From contig NZ_KB891823.1 of NCBI RefSeq assembly GCF_000373565.1, forward strand, positions 1-39,310: DNA of 39,310 bases, read 5' to 3'. The first letter of the stretch is position 1; every line of letters begins with the position of its first letter. Positions 8,872 through 16,366 of this stretch are shown in pieces. The notes beneath the pieces are model-generated. The model was given only the letters and a program-made list of their open reading frames with translations, was not told the origin of the DNA and searched no databases. A program made the position numbers and the translations under genes. The DNA comes from Streptomyces sp. HmicA12 (GTDB lineage Bacteria; Actinomycetota; Actinomycetes; Streptomycetales; Streptomycetaceae).

Positions 8872-8925
8872 CTAGGACAGCGGCCTTCTTCAGCTGAGGA
8901 GCTAGACGGCGGCCTTCTTCAGCCG
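8872..8925 (-). repeat. Imperfect tandem duplication of the whiB 3' end, hairpin-forming
   Basis: The last codons and stop of whiB (8902-8925) are repeated just downstream (8872-8896). Both copies share the 15-mer GCTGAAGAAGGCCGC, offset by 29 bases. Each copy folds as a short hairpin. The first has a CGGCGGC/GCCGCCG stem; the second has a CAGC/GCTG stem. The CGGC-to-CAGC and GCCG-to-GCTG changes are compensatory, so the second hairpin survives despite substitution. Confidence 0.7.
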
Positions 8926-9165
8926 CCGGCGCTCGCGCTCGGACAGGCCGCCCCAGATGCCGAACCGCTCGTCGTTGGCGAGTGCGTACTCCAGGCACTC
9001 CGAGCGGACCTCGCACGCCAGGCAGACCTTTTTGGCCTCCCTGGTCGAGCCGCCCTTCTCAGGAAAGAAGGACTCGGGGTCGGTCTGGGCGCAGAGCGCG
9101 CGCTCCTGCCAGCCGAGTTCCTCTTCCGCATCCTCGACCAGCAGATCCGTAAACGACTCGGTCAT
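8902..9165 (-). CDS. whiB: WhiB, developmental Fe-S transcription regulator
   Basis: An 87-residue Wbl protein. The four iron-sulfur ligands are C25, C48, C51 and C57 (C...CxxCxxxxxC). The GIWGG turn is at 69-73, followed by the basic DNA-contact tail RERRRLKKAA. From memory it is nearly identical to Streptomyces coelicolor WhiB, including the acidic N-terminus (LLVEDAEEELGWQERALC), which separates it from other Wbl paralogues. WhiB acts with WhiA at shared promoters to start sporulation-specific cell division. The ATG at 9165 follows a GAGGGG ribosome site. A good promoter lies about 80 bases upstream. The final codons take part in a duplicated hairpin that extends past the stop. Confidence 0.95.
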   Translation of the reverse strand: MTESFTDLLVEDAEEELGWQERALCAQTDPESFFPEKGGSTREAKKVCLACEVRSECLEYALANDERFGIWGGLSERERRRLKKAAV

Positions 9166-9611
9166 AGTGCGCCCCTCGTCCGTCCGTCCATGCGTCCCCG
9201 TGATGTTGCCGTTACCGATTTCGGCTGAACGACACGAGTGAAATTACAAGTGTGCCGATCCGGGGCAGTCAAGCCGGGATCTGCTATTGGGCCCCTTATT
9301 CACTCTGCGGAACCAAGGGTATGCGGAAAGTGTTCAAATCGGCAAAAACCGTGACACTTGCCAGTGGCCCATACGGATGTCGCCACCCTCTCGCCCCTCC
9401 CGTAAACCACTACAAGGAAGGACGCCGCGGAGTTTGATCTCGTTCCGAAGCGCACGCAGGAGCGAACCTGATCACATTCGGGTCACGGGATCGCAACGGC
9501 GTTTGCGCGCCGGCTTGATGCGCCACATGTCCGCCACTTGCACTGCACAAACCTTTCGGCAGACAGAACAACCGGATAGGGCTAAACATATCTCGCATTA
9601 CGGACATCGGG
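9166..9611. other. Long divergent control region between whiB and the cysteine dioxygenase leader
   Basis: About 450 bases without a credible protein gene and with noticeably lower GC than the flanks. The part near whiB holds its promoter. Two GACAC sequences (about 9231 and 9353) resemble the core of WhiA sites, but such 5-mers are common and I do not claim binding. Short ORFs through it lack family features or codon bias. Confidence 0.45.
9243..9272 (-). promoter_or_regulatory. Probable whiB promoter (vegetative sigma type)
   Basis: On the reverse strand a TTGACT -35 (9267-9272) and a TGTAAT -10 (9243-9248) are separated by 18 bases. The predicted start of transcription is near 9236, about 70 bases before the whiB ATG. 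Streptomycete whiB is known to use more than one promoter; this is the only one I can see clearly. Confidence 0.55.
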
Positions 9612-9640
9612 TTGACAGCGGAAGCATGAACCGGTGTTCT
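9612..9640 (+). promoter_or_regulatory. Candidate promoter for the cysteine-rich leader ORF
   Basis: A consensus TTGACA -35 lies at 9612-9617. With a 17-base spacer it is followed by a weak -10, TGTTCT, at 9635-9640. Transcription from this pair would begin at about 9647-9648, that is, on the A of the leader ATG, making the leader mRNA leaderless. The -35 is strong and the -10 is poor, so this is a reasoned but unproven call. Confidence 0.45.
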
Positions 9641-9647
9641 GGTGGGC

Positions 9648-9743
9648 ATGCTCGCGAACTTGGCACTTACGACGACGACCCGCACCGCCGGGTCCGTCTG
9701 TGCTGACCGCGCGTGCCACAGCTGTTGCTGTCCCAGCTGTTGA
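9648..9743 (+). CDS. Cysteine-rich leader peptide upstream of cysteine dioxygenase (candidate attenuator ORF)
   Basis: A 31-codon ORF, begins MLANLALTTTTRTAG and ends CHSCCCPSC. Six of the last 14 residues are cysteine, at 18, 23, 26, 27, 28 and 31. It ends 108 bases before the cysteine dioxygenase ATG on the same strand. There is no Shine-Dalgarno at a workable distance, and the candidate promoter would start transcription on its ATG, so leaderless translation is likely. Leaderless polycysteine short ORFs that act as cysteine-responsive attenuators are established in mycobacteria. The same logic here would let cysteine supply control cysteine degradation. A 7-bp hairpin covers the Cys codons. 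The ORF is small, so coding status rests on composition and position only. Confidence 0.6.
   Translation: MLANLALTTTTRTAGSVCADRACHSCCCPSC
9718..9740 (+). promoter_or_regulatory. Hairpin over the Cys codons of the leader ORF
   Basis: ACAGCTG (9718-9724) pairs perfectly with CAGCTGT (9734-9740) around a 9-base loop. The structure spans the Cys-Cys-Cys run and ends just before the leader stop codon. A ribosome translating to the stop would melt it; one stalled at the Cys run would sit on its left arm. A separate TCCTC at 9777-9781 could pair with the GAGGA of the dioxygenase ribosome site at 9835-9839. Confidence 0.45.
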
Positions 9744-9851
9744 GTCGTTGAGCCTGCGAGCTCCGACCGCGCCTTCTCCTCTCTGAACCCCTCTCCGTGC
9801 CTGATCCCGTCGAGCGGGCACCCGCACTTTCTCTGAGGAACCCCACACCCG

Positions 9852-10364
9852 ATGAACAGCGACAGCGACCTCCAGATCGCCGGCGACATCCTCGAAGTCC
9901 AGCACCTGCTGCAGCCCGCTCGTGAACACCCCGAGACCGTGGCCGAGTTCGTCGGCCTCGCGCGCTCCATCGCCGCCGACCGCTCCCAGTGGGAGCACCT
10001 GGTCGAGTACGACGCCACGTCCCGCTGGTACCACCGCCTGCGCACCGGCCCCGGCTACGAGGTGTGGCTGCTGTCGTGGGTGCCCGGGCAGGGCAGCGGG
10101 CTGCACGACCACGGTCGCTCGTCCGGCGTACTGACGCTCCTGGAAGGCGAACTGACGGAGCGTACGGAGCGGGGCGCGCGGACGCTCGGAGCGGGCGCGC
10201 AGCGGGTCTTCGCGCCGGGATACGTCCACGAGGTCGCCAACGACTCCCTGGAGCCGGCGGTCAGTCTGCACGTCTACTTCCCCGGGTTGTCCGAGATGCC
10301 GATGCACTCGGCGGCCTGCTCCGTGGTCGACGAAGCCGACAGGGCCGGCGAGGTCGCGGTCTGA
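9852..10364 (+). CDS. Cysteine dioxygenase (cupin)
   Basis: A 170-residue cupin of the bacterial cysteine dioxygenase type. The iron ligands are visible as H85 and H87 in GLHDHG and H126 in PGYVHEV. S138 and H140 in SLHVY are two members of the conserved Ser-His-Tyr set. The enzyme oxidises L-cysteine to cysteine sulfinate with molecular oxygen in the cytoplasm, the first step of cysteine breakdown. The ATG is preceded by GAGGAA with 11 bases spacing. The 5' region contains a polycysteine leader ORF, suggesting control by cysteine. fbiA follows after 43 bases on the same strand. A thiol dioxygenase with another substrate (such as 3-mercaptopropionate) is the alternative. Confidence 0.88.
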   Translation: MNSDSDLQIAGDILEVQHLLQPAREHPETVAEFVGLARSIAADRSQWEHLVEYDATSRWYHRLRTGPGYEVWLLSWVPGQGSGLHDHGRSSGVLTLLEGELTERTERGARTLGAGAQRVFAPGYVHEVANDSLEPAVSLHVYFPGLSEMPMHSAACSVVDEADRAGEVAV

Positions 10365-10407
10365 GACCGGCTGCCGGGCTGTCGGTGCTGCCTGCGATGC
10401 TGGGCGC

Positions 10408-11376
10408 ATGCGCATTGTGGTTCTGGCAGGCGGCATCGGTGGTGCCCGGTTCCTTCGCGGTCTCAAACTGGCCGCCCCGGACGCGGACATCACGGTCATC
10501 GGCAACACCGGGGACGACATCCACCTCTTCGGTCTGAAGGTCTGTCCGGACCTCGACACGGTGATGTACACGCTGGGCGGCGGCATCAACGAGGAGCAGG
10601 GCTGGGGTCGTACGGACGAGACCTTCAAGGTCAAGGAGGAGCTCGCGGCGTACGGGGTCGGGCCCGAGTGGTTCGGGCTCGGCGACCGGGACTTCGCGAC
10701 CCACATCGTCCGTACGCAGATGCTGGCGGCGGGCTTCCCGCTCAGCGCCGTCACCCAGGCGCTGTGCGAGCGGTGGCAGCCGGGCGTGCGGCTCATCCCC
10801 ATGTCGGACGACCGGGTGGAGACCCATGTCGCCGTCGATGTGGACGGTGAGCGCAGGGCCGTGCACTTCCAGGAGTACTGGGTCGGGATGCGGGCCTCCG
10901 TGGACGCGCAGGCCGTGGTGCCGGTGGGCGCCGAGCAGGCCAAGCCCGCGCCGGGGGTGCTGGAGGCCATCGCCGAGGCGGACGTCGTCCTGTTCCCGCC
11001 GTCGAACCCCGTGGTGAGCGTGGGGACGATTCTGGCCGTGCCCGGGATCCGGGAGGCCATCGCGGAGGCCGGGGTGCCGGTCGTCGGTCTCTCGCCGATC
11101 GTGGGCGACGCACCTGTGCGCGGAATGGCCGACAAGGTGCTGGCCGCGGTGGGCGTCGAGGCCACCGCCGCCGCTGTCGCCGAGCACTACGGTTCGGGGC
11201 TGCTCGACGGGTGGCTCGTGGACACCGTGGACGCGGGCGTCGTGGAGCGCGTCGAGACGGCCGGGATCCGGTGCCGGGCCGTGCCGTTGATGATGACCGA
11301 CCCGGAGGTCGGCACCGCTGCGGCGGACATGGCGCGCGCCGCGCTCGCCCTCGCCGAGGAGGTGCGGGGCGCGTGA
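10408..11376 (+). CDS. fbiA: 2-phospho-L-lactate transferase / F420-0 scaffold transferase
   Basis: A 322-residue protein of the CofD/FbiA family. The N-terminal nucleotide-binding loop reads MRIVVLAGGIGGARFLRG, followed by VIGNTGDDI. It joins the activated three-carbon unit (phosphoenolpyruvate-derived in actinobacteria) to the deazaflavin Fo, giving dehydro-F420-0 in the cytoplasm. Its TGA is shared with the GTG start of fbiB in a GTGA overlap at 11373-11376, so the two F420 side-chain enzymes are translationally coupled. No clear ribosome site precedes the ATG. The length and conserved regions look complete. Confidence 0.95.
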   Translation: MRIVVLAGGIGGARFLRGLKLAAPDADITVIGNTGDDIHLFGLKVCPDLDTVMYTLGGGINEEQGWGRTDETFKVKEELAAYGVGPEWFGLGDRDFATHIVRTQMLAAGFPLSAVTQALCERWQPGVRLIPMSDDRVETHVAVDVDGERRAVHFQEYWVGMRASVDAQAVVPVGAEQAKPAPGVLEAIAEADVVLFPPSNPVVSVGTILAVPGIREAIAEAGVPVVGLSPIVGDAPVRGMADKVLAAVGVEATAAAVAEHYGSGLLDGWLVDTVDAGVVERVETAGIRCRAVPLMMTDPEVGTAAADMARAALALAEEVRGA

Positions 11377-12668
11377 CCGAGTTGCGCGTATGGGCCGTGC
11401 CCGGGATTCCCGAGGTGCGCGAGGGCGATGACCTGGCGAAGCTGATCGCCGCCGCCGAGCCGGGTCTCGCGGACGGGGACATCGTGCTCGTCACCTCGAA
11501 GATCGTCTCCAAGGCGGAGGGCCGGCTCGTCCGCGCCGACGACCGGGAGGCCGCCATCGACGCGGAGACCGTACGGGTCGTCGCGCGCCGCGGCACGCTG
11601 CGGATCGTCGAGAACCGGCAGGGCCTGGTCATGGCCGCCGCCGGGGTCGACGCCTCCAACACCCCGGCCGGGACCGTGCTGCTGCTGCCCGAGGACCCCG
11701 ACACCTCGGCGGAGGCCGTGCGCGCGGGGCTGCGGGACGCGCTCGGCGTCGAGGTCGGCGTCGTCGTCACCGACACCTTCGGCCGGCCCTGGCGCAACGG
11801 GCTGACCGACATCGCCATCGGGGCCGCCGGGGTGCGGGTCCTGGAGGACCTGCGGGGCGGCACGGACGCGTACGGCAATCCGCTGAGCGCGACCGTGGTG
11901 GCCACCGCCGACGAGCTGGCCGGTGCCGGGGATCTCGTGAAGGGGAAGGCCGGAGGGCTGCCGGTCGCCGTGGTGCGCGGGCTCGGCGACGCCGTCGCGC
12001 CCGGACAGGGCGGCTCCGCGCGCGAGTTGGTGCGCAGCGCGCGTGACGACATGTTCCGCCTCGGCACCTCGGAGGCGGTCCGGGAAGCGGTGACGCAGCG
12101 GCGTACCGTGCGGGCCTTCACCGACGAGCCGGTGGATCCGGGAGCCGTGCGGCGCGCCGTCGCCGCCGCCGTGACCGCTCCCGCGCCGCATCACACGACG
12201 CCGTGGCGGTTCGTGCTCCTCGAGACGGAAGCGGCCCGGACGCGGCTGCTCGACGCCATGCGGGACGCGTGGATCGCGGATCTGCGGCGCGACGGGAAGA
12301 GCGAGGAGTCGATCGCGAAGCGGGTACGGCGGGGGGACGTGCTGCGCAACGCGCCGTACCTCGTGGTGCCGTGTCTCGTGATGGACGGGGCGCACACGTA
12401 CGGGGACGCGCGGCGGGATGCCGCCGAGCGGGAGATGTTCGTGGTGGCGACCGGGGCCGGGGTGCAGAACTTCCTGGTGGCGCTGGCCGGTGAGCGGCTC
12501 GGGTCCGCGTGGGTCTCGTCGACCATGTTCTGCCGGGATGTCGTGCGGCGGGTGCTCGATCTGCCCGAGTCGTGGGATCCGATGGGGGCCGTGGCGGTGG
12601 GCCATCCGGCCGCGGCGCCGGCCGAGCGGGCGGCCCGGGTCGTCGCGGAGTTCGTCGAGGTGCGGTAG
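11373..12668 (+). CDS. fbiB: Bifunctional F420:gamma-L-glutamate ligase / dehydro-F420-0 reductase
   Basis: A 431-residue two-domain protein. Residues about 1-245 are a CofE-type F420 glutamyl ligase (VTSKIVSKAEGR, then VVVTDTFGRPWRNG). Residues about 250-431 are an FMN-binding nitroreductase-fold domain (RRTVRAFTDEPVDPGAVRRAV, PHHTTPWRFVLL). In actinobacteria this C-terminal domain reduces dehydro-F420-0 while the N-terminal domain adds the gamma-glutamate tail. The start is the GTG overlapping the fbiA stop; upstream in-frame residues lie inside fbiA and are not used. The stop lies 9 bases from the convergent DNA glycosylase gene. Confidence 0.95.
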   Translation: MTELRVWAVPGIPEVREGDDLAKLIAAAEPGLADGDIVLVTSKIVSKAEGRLVRADDREAAIDAETVRVVARRGTLRIVENRQGLVMAAAGVDASNTPAGTVLLLPEDPDTSAEAVRAGLRDALGVEVGVVVTDTFGRPWRNGLTDIAIGAAGVRVLEDLRGGTDAYGNPLSATVVATADELAGAGDLVKGKAGGLPVAVVRGLGDAVAPGQGGSARELVRSARDDMFRLGTSEAVREAVTQRRTVRAFTDEPVDPGAVRRAVAAAVTAPAPHHTTPWRFVLLETEAARTRLLDAMRDAWIADLRRDGKSEESIAKRVRRGDVLRNAPYLVVPCLVMDGAHTYGDARRDAAEREMFVVATGAGVQNFLVALAGERLGSAWVSSTMFCRDVVRRVLDLPESWDPMGAVAVGHPAAAPAERAARVVAEFVEVR

Positions 12669-12677
12669 GGGCGCCGC

Positions 12678-13703
12678 TCACCACTCGGCGATGTTCACCC
12701 TGCGCATCTTCGGTTGCCTGCGCGGGGGCGAGACCCCGGCGAGCAGGATCAGGCGGGCCGCCCGGTGGCGTTGGCCCTCGTACGGGGCGAGGAGTTCCAG
12801 CATGTCGGCGTCGGTCGCGTGTCGGTTGCCCGCGAGGGCGTAGCCGATGATGCCGGGCAGGTGCAGATCGCCGGTCGTGACCTCGTCCGGGGCGCCGTTC
12901 GTGCGCTGGATCGTCTCGGCGGAGGTCCAGGGGCCGATGCCGGGCACGAGTTCGAGGCGGGCGCGGGCCGGGACCGGATCCATGTGCGCCGCTTCTTCGA
13001 GGCGGCGGGCCACCTGCGCGGCCCTGATGATCGTCGAGGCGCGCTTGTTGTCGACGCCCGCCCTGTGCCACTCCCAGGACGGGATCCGGGTCCAGGTGTG
13101 CGGGTCCGGGGGGATCCGCAGGCGCAGGTCCTGCCCGCCGGCCGGGCCCGGGGCCGGTTCGCCGTACGTGTGCAGGAGCAGCCGCCAGGCCCGGTACGCC
13201 TCGTCCGTCGTGACCTTCTGTTCCAGGATCGACGGGATCAGGGACTCCAGGACCAGGCCCGTGCGGGCCAGGCGCAGCCCGGTGCGGCGGCGGGCCGATT
13301 CGGCGACCAGGCGGTGGCGGGGCTCGAAGGGGGCCGGATCGTCCAACGCGCCGAGCATCGCGGGGAGCCGGGTCAGGAACCAGTCGGCTCCCGGCCCCCA
13401 GGCCTGGGCCTGGACCGTGCCGTCGGGCCGGGACGTCAGGCGGAGGGTGCCCGGCCCTTCGGGGGTGCGGCTGGCACGCCACAGGGAGCCGTCGGGGGTG
13501 GTGCGGAAGGTCGGGTCCCCGGGGCCCCGGCGCAGGGGGCCGAGGGTGAGGCCGAGGTGGACGGGGGCCGCGGGCGCGTAGGTGCGGGTGGCGGCCGCCT
13601 GGGGCGGGATCGTGGGGGTGGCCGGGGGTACGCGCGTTTCGCCGCCGCGCACGGTGGTGCGGGTGGGTGTCTGGGTGCGCGGGATGTGTCGGCGGCCTGC
13701 CAC
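12678..13703 (-). CDS. DNA-3-methyladenine glycosylase-like (HhH-GPD) protein
   Basis: A 341-residue protein. The C-terminal half has the helix-hairpin-helix and catalytic region: LIPSILEQKVTTDEAYRAWR, LELVPGIGPWTSAETIQ, and an aspartate in VTTGDLHLPG at the catalytic position. This resembles AlkA-type base-excision glycosylases that remove alkylated purines. The N-terminal about 170 residues carry an AlkA-like beta domain with a Pro/Thr-rich leader. The GTG at 13703 is chosen because AGAGGA lies just upstream; the reading frame stays open further but with poor coding character. There is no operon partner. Confidence 0.85.
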   Translation of the reverse strand: MAGRRHIPRTQTPTRTTVRGGETRVPPATPTIPPQAAATRTYAPAAPVHLGLTLGPLRRGPGDPTFRTTPDGSLWRASRTPEGPGTLRLTSRPDGTVQAQAWGPGADWFLTRLPAMLGALDDPAPFEPRHRLVAESARRRTGLRLARTGLVLESLIPSILEQKVTTDEAYRAWRLLLHTYGEPAPGPAGGQDLRLRIPPDPHTWTRIPSWEWHRAGVDNKRASTIIRAAQVARRLEEAAHMDPVPARARLELVPGIGPWTSAETIQRTNGAPDEVTTGDLHLPGIIGYALAGNRHATDADMLELLAPYEGQRHRAARLILLAGVSPPRRQPKMRRVNIAEW

Positions 13704-13802
13704 GGGGGTCCTCTGTCGGGGCGGATGTGCCCTTCGAGGGTAGGCGGTCGGGGGCTGGGGCGGGGAGGAAGTCGCTCCCTCCTCCCCCACCCCGTGAACA
13801 GT

Positions 13803-13822
13803 GCGCCGTTCCCCGCGCCCCT
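13803..13822 (-). repeat. Copy of a GC-rich intergenic repeat (AGGGGCGCGGGGAAC core)
   Basis: On the reverse strand the sequence AGGGGCGCGGGGAAC, followed by one base and GCGC, starts inside the manC stop codon. The same 15-base core plus N-GCGC recurs on the forward strand at 32978-32997. I recognise this core as a very common streptomycete intergenic word, often beside gene ends. Confidence 0.6.
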
Positions 13823-14903
13823 ATTGGTCCGAGGAGAAGCGGAGTGCCGCCGCGGGGAGGGTGGCGTCGCACCAGACGCGTACGCCTGTCCGGAGTTCGT
13901 TGTCCGCGCCCACGTGGGCGCCGTCGCCGATCACCGCTCCCGTGAGGACCGTGCGGGCGCCGACGCGGGCGCCCCGCCCGATCAGGGAATCCGTGATCAC
14001 CGCGCCCGGTTCGATCACCGCGTCGTCCAGGACCGTGGAGCCGGAGATCCGGACGCCCTCGCCCACCTGGGCGTTCTCCCCGACGACCGTGCCGTCGGTC
14101 AGTTTGGCGTCCGCCGCCACCCGGGCCGTCGGCAGGACCAGACGGTCGCCGCAGCGGCCGGGGACCGCCGGGGACGGGGCGCGGCCCAGGACCAGGTCGG
14201 CCGAGCCGCGCACGAACGCCTGCGGGGTGCCGAGGTCCAGCCAGTACGTGGAGTCGACCATGCCCTGGAGGTGGGCGCCGGAGGACAGGAGGTCCGGGAA
14301 CGTCTCCCGCTCGACCGAGACCGGGCGGCCCGCGGGGATCGTGTCGATGACCGAGCGGCGGAAGACGTACGCGCCCGCGTTGATCTGGTCGGTGACGATC
14401 TCTTCGGGGGTCTGCGGCTTCTCCAGGAACGCCGTCACCCGGCCCGTCGGGTCCGTGGGGACGAGGCCGTACGCGCGCGGGTCCTCGACGCGGGACAGGT
14501 GCAGGGAGACGTCCGCGCCGGTGCGCTCGTGCTCGTGGACCAGGGCTTCGATGTCGAGGCCCGTCAGGATGTCGCCGTTGAAGATCAGGACCGGGTCGTC
14601 GGGTCCTGAGCGCAGGTGCGAGGCGACGTTGCGGATCGCTCCGCCGGTGCCGAGGGGCTCGACCTCGGTGACGTACTCCAGGTGGAGGCCGAGGCGTGAA
14701 CCGTCACCGAAGTACGGCTCGAAGACCTCAGCCAGGTACGACGTGGCGAGGACGATGTGATCGACCCCGGCCGCCTTCGCGCGGGCCAGTTGGTGGGTGA
14801 GGAAGGGCACACCGGCCGCCGGGACCATGGGTTTCGGCGTGTTCACGGTGAGTGGCCGAAGTCTGGTGCCCTTGCCGCCGACCAGGAGGATCGCTTCTGT
14901 CAC
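13821..14903 (-). CDS. manC: Mannose-1-phosphate guanylyltransferase / NDP-sugar pyrophosphorylase
   Basis: A 360-residue nucleotidyltransferase. The N-terminal signature LVGGKGTRLRPLT...PKPMVP binds the nucleotide. LIFNGDIL carries the metal-binding aspartate, and FLEKPQ and NAGAYVF are sugar-nucleotide pyrophosphorylase motifs. The C-terminal about 110 residues are hexapeptide repeats forming a left-handed beta helix. With manB in the same window it most likely makes GDP-mannose, the donor for mannosylated envelope components. Glucose-1-phosphate specificity is possible, as sequence alone separates these poorly. The ATG is at 14903. A strong hairpin upstream marks the end of the preceding amidase transcript. 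Confidence 0.88.
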   Translation of the reverse strand: MTEAILLVGGKGTRLRPLTVNTPKPMVPAAGVPFLTHQLARAKAAGVDHIVLATSYLAEVFEPYFGDGSRLGLHLEYVTEVEPLGTGGAIRNVASHLRSGPDDPVLIFNGDILTGLDIEALVHEHERTGADVSLHLSRVEDPRAYGLVPTDPTGRVTAFLEKPQTPEEIVTDQINAGAYVFRRSVIDTIPAGRPVSVERETFPDLLSSGAHLQGMVDSTYWLDLGTPQAFVRGSADLVLGRAPSPAVPGRCGDRLVLPTARVAADAKLTDGTVVGENAQVGEGVRISGSTVLDDAVIEPGAVITDSLIGRGARVGARTVLTGAVIGDGAHVGADNELRTGVRVWCDATLPAAALRFSSDQ

Positions 14904-14926
14904 CTGTCGTCTCTGCTTCCTGCTGG

Positions 14927-14954
14927 GGCCGGCCGAACTGTCTTTCGGCCGGCC
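14927..14954 (-). terminator. Hairpin terminator of the amidase gene
   Basis: GGCCGGCCGAA and TTCGGCCGGCC form an 11-bp perfect stem around a 6-base loop. It is positioned 39 bases downstream of the peptidoglycan-recognition protein stop and just upstream of manC. Confidence 0.7.
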
Positions 14955-14992
14955 AGTGTATGCAGACCGTTCGAGCCGCCCGGGAGCCGGCG

Positions 14993-16366
14993 TCAGCGGC
15001 CCTGGAGGTGGGCCGAGCTGCTACGGGCCGTGCCGAGCTTCTTGTAGAGACGGCGTCCCGGGCATTCGGTTGCGAACCCGTCCCGGTGGCCGGAGATTAC
15101 CTTCAGCCGCACATTCTTTCCCTTGCGGTACAGATTGCCACCACCTGACTTGAGATATGTCGTCCCGCGGGGGTTCGCCCCGAACAGGCCGAGCTTCCAG
15201 GCGGTGAGGCGGGCGATGGCGTTCACGGCGGCGGCGGGCGGGTTCGAGCTGCCGAACGTGCCGAGCACGGCGACACCCATGCTGTTGGTGTTGAAGCCGA
15301 GGGTGTGGGCACCCATGACCGGCTTGGCGACTCCACCGGCCCGGCCCTCGTAGATGTTGCCGCACTTGTCCACGAGGAAGTTGTAGCCGATGTCACGCCA
15401 GCCGCTGCTCTTGACGTGGTAGCGGTAGATACTGCGAATGACCGAAGGGGCTTGTGAGCAGCGGTAGTTGTTGCCGGAGGCGCTGTGGTGGACGAAGGCC
15501 GCCTTCACCGTCTTCGTGTAGCCGAGCTTGCGCTCGCGCAGCTTCTCGTCGGCGCCCCAGCCCTTGCGCGTGATGATGCGCGGGCGCGGGCCGACGTAGG
15601 GGCGGGCCTGGGGCGCCCCGGCCTTCACCTCGGCCTCGCCGCCGCGGGCCGCGATGAGGTCGTCCTCCGTCTCCTTCTTGCTGAGGGCCGGGATGACGTT
15701 CGCGCCGAGCGGGGCGAGGTCGGCGTTCACGGCGGAGGCCGCGGCGGACTCGGCGGTGAGGGTCGCTCCGCGGGCCGTGTCGGACTGGGGGCCCTGGGCC
15801 GGGGGCTCCTCCCCCGGGTCCACGAGTTCCAGACGCAGGCCCTTGGGGAGCGGCTCGGCGGCCGGTTCGGTGGTCTGTCCCGCGGAGTGGCCGGTGGCGC
15901 GCGTCTCGTCCGCGGGTTCCGCCTGGACACGTACCTCCACTCCGTCGGAGTCGCCGACCCACAGGGGGGCCGTCGAACCGCGGACGGTGCCCGCGGTGTG
16001 CTCGTCCGTGTCGGGGTCGGGGGCGTCGTCGTTGTGGGTCTCCACGTCCTGCCAGGCGGACCAGGTGGTGGTGCCGGTGGTACGGGTGCGGACCTGTACG
16101 TGGCCGTGGAGTTGCGCGTCCGGGTTGTCCCAGACGACGCCGACGAGGGAGAACGGGCGGACGTCGCGTCGGTGCAGGCCCTGTTCCTGGAGGGAGCCTG
16201 CGGCGCGGGTGGTGGTGAGGGAGGCCAGGGGGAGGGACTGAGTGGTGCCCGGGAGCGACTCCTGCGCCGGGGGCGCCGCCGCGTGCGAGGCCGTGGGCAG
16301 GGTGAGCGGGAGGGCGAGGGCGGCCGCGCAGGTGACGCCGATCGAGGAAGCAAGGAATCCACGCAT
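14993..16366 (-). CDS. Secreted peptidoglycan-recognition protein / N-acetylmuramoyl-L-alanine amidase
   Basis: From the ATG at 16366 the protein is 457 residues. MRGFLASSIGVTCAAALALP...SHA is a signal peptide, and starts 17 codons further upstream are possible. A long Ala/Glu/Pro-rich middle follows (about 30-260), then a C-terminal PGRP domain. The zinc ligands of catalytic members are all present: His in AAFVHHSAS, His in ISGHRDG, and Cys in FATECPG; the tyrosine of DIGYNFLVD is also present. It should cut the lactyl-alanine bond between glycan and stem peptide outside the membrane. Its place beside the LCP cluster fits wall remodelling. Downstream lies a clear terminator; upstream is a G-tract-rich promoter region. 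Confidence 0.9.
   Translation of the reverse strand: MRGFLASSIGVTCAAALALPLTLPTASHAAAPPAQESLPGTTQSLPLASLTTTRAAGSLQEQGLHRRDVRPFSLVGVVWDNPDAQLHGHVQVRTRTTGTTTWSAWQDVETHNDDAPDPDTDEHTAGTVRGSTAPLWVGDSDGVEVRVQAEPADETRATGHSAGQTTEPAAEPLPKGLRLELVDPGEEPPAQGPQSDTARGATLTAESAAASAVNADLAPLGANVIPALSKKETEDDLIAARGGEAEVKAGAPQARPYVGPRPRIITRKGWGADEKLRERKLGYTKTVKAAFVHHSASGNNYRCSQAPSVIRSIYRYHVKSSGWRDIGYNFLVDKCGNIYEGRAGGVAKPVMGAHTLGFNTNSMGVAVLGTFGSSNPPAAAVNAIARLTAWKLGLFGANPRGTTYLKSGGGNLYRKGKNVRLKVISGHRDGFATECPGRRLYKKLGTARSSSAHLQGR

Noticed and set aside
9231..9357. GACAC words near whiB as WhiA binding sites
   Set aside because: Two 5-base matches in several hundred bases are expected by chance; without conservation data a claim is not supported.
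9252..9437. A 61-codon forward ORF in the whiB-dioxygenase gap
   Set aside because: No ribosome site, no codon bias and no recognisable family; it lies in regulatory DNA.
9626..9706. Alternative leader ORF of 26 codons (begins MNRCSGGHAR, ends with Cys before the stop) overlapping the polycysteine ORF in another frame
   Set aside because: Its ATG lies inside the candidate promoter between -35 and -10, it has only two cysteines, and the overlapping frame has a far stronger Cys signal.
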